In this document: piece by piece, positions 63,666-64,000 of the stretch
How the letters are laid out: each line of letters opens with the position of its first letter
Numbering within the stretch: position 1 is the first letter of the stretch
From: Chrysomallon squamiferum
Taxonomy: Eukaryota; Mollusca; Gastropoda; Neomphalida; Peltospiridae
DNA: 64,000 nt
Direction of reading: 5' to 3'
Assembly (NCBI GenBank): GCA_012295275.1
Contig: CM022672.1
Location: forward strand, 18,965,894 to 19,029,893
Position numbers and translations under genes: made by a program
Notes under the pieces: generated by a model
Databases searched by the model: none
The model's input: only the letters and a program-made list of their open reading frames with translations
What the model was told of the DNA's origin: nothing

Positions 63666-64000
63666 TACAGACGTTAATGCAGTAAAACAGACGTATGTTA
63701 TAAGCCATAAAACAAAACAGATATGAAGAAAAAGTTAACCTTCATTCCGATCTGGCTGCAGTTTAAAATATTCAGTTGATTAATGGCCAGAATGGTTTTT
63801 CTTTAATTTGCAGCAACTGAAATAAAAAAACATGTAATAGAAACGCGTAAACTATAACAACTACAACATCCATCTTAACTACTGCTACCACTGTTAAAAG
63901 AGAGTAAGAATAATATATGTATTCCAATTGTTTTTTTTTTTTTTTTTTTTTGTTACTACTTTTAGAGTTTTGGTCTTACAAATAAAATGAAAAAAACAAA
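63666..64000. other. Window end, nothing recognised
   Basis: Unique AT-rich sequence with a poly-T at 63931-63951. No gene seen. Confidence 0.5.

Overview
The window is animal (eukaryotic) genomic DNA. Three intron-containing genes sit in AT-rich, non-coding sequence packed with microsatellites. Intron phases, GT..AG signals and protein families are typical of an invertebrate bilaterian. The dense (ATT)n, (AAC)n, (TATG)n and very long (CT)n arrays and the large intergenic spaces suggest a mollusc, possibly a cephalopod such as an octopus. That assignment is inference; no marker in the window fixes the species.

Layout. (1) 1-7.65 kb, minus strand: the 5' half of a single-copy-type NSD histone H3K36 methyltransferase gene. 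Eight coding exons (272-5693) encode the N-terminal 875 residues: PWWP, HMG box and the first PHD/C5HC2 fingers. The second PWWP, SET and C-terminal fingers lie beyond base 1. A GC-richer block at 7.33-7.66 kb with an E2F site and CCAAT boxes is the likely promoter. (2) 10.8-14.78 kb, minus strand: a complete seven-exon HTRA2/Omi gene for a 427-residue mitochondrial intermembrane-space serine protease, with an IAP-binding N-terminus (AVPV), H/D/S triad and PDZ domain. (3) 14.8-42.3 kb: about 28 kb without a convincing gene. Microsatellite fields alternate with islands of balanced-composition, repeat-free DNA that look like cis-regulatory elements. It also holds a decayed hAT-type MITE, a five-copy minisatellite and several degenerate tandem arrays. 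(4) 42.3-56.6 kb, plus strand: a two-exon Msx homeobox gene with an 11.8-kb intron, a GC-rich upstream region with a CRE, and a poly(A) signal near 56.54 kb. (5) 56.6-64 kb: 3' flank with microsatellites, degenerate repeats and one long unique island (58.02-58.93 kb).

The genes do not form a pathway. The arrangement is of interest as linkage: in human, NSD1 lies near MSX2 (5q35), NSD2 near MSX1 and HTRA3 (4p16), and NSD3 near HTRA4 (8p11). The window therefore looks like an invertebrate version of a pre-duplication NSD-HTRA-MSX neighbourhood. The 28-kb gene-free interval, the Msx intron and the 3' flank look like the regulatory landscape of a developmental transcription factor. One island carries a close match to a published BMP/Smad activation element.

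Most long reading frames outside the three genes are translations of simple repeats, and some begin at TTG, not ATG; they are not reported as genes.
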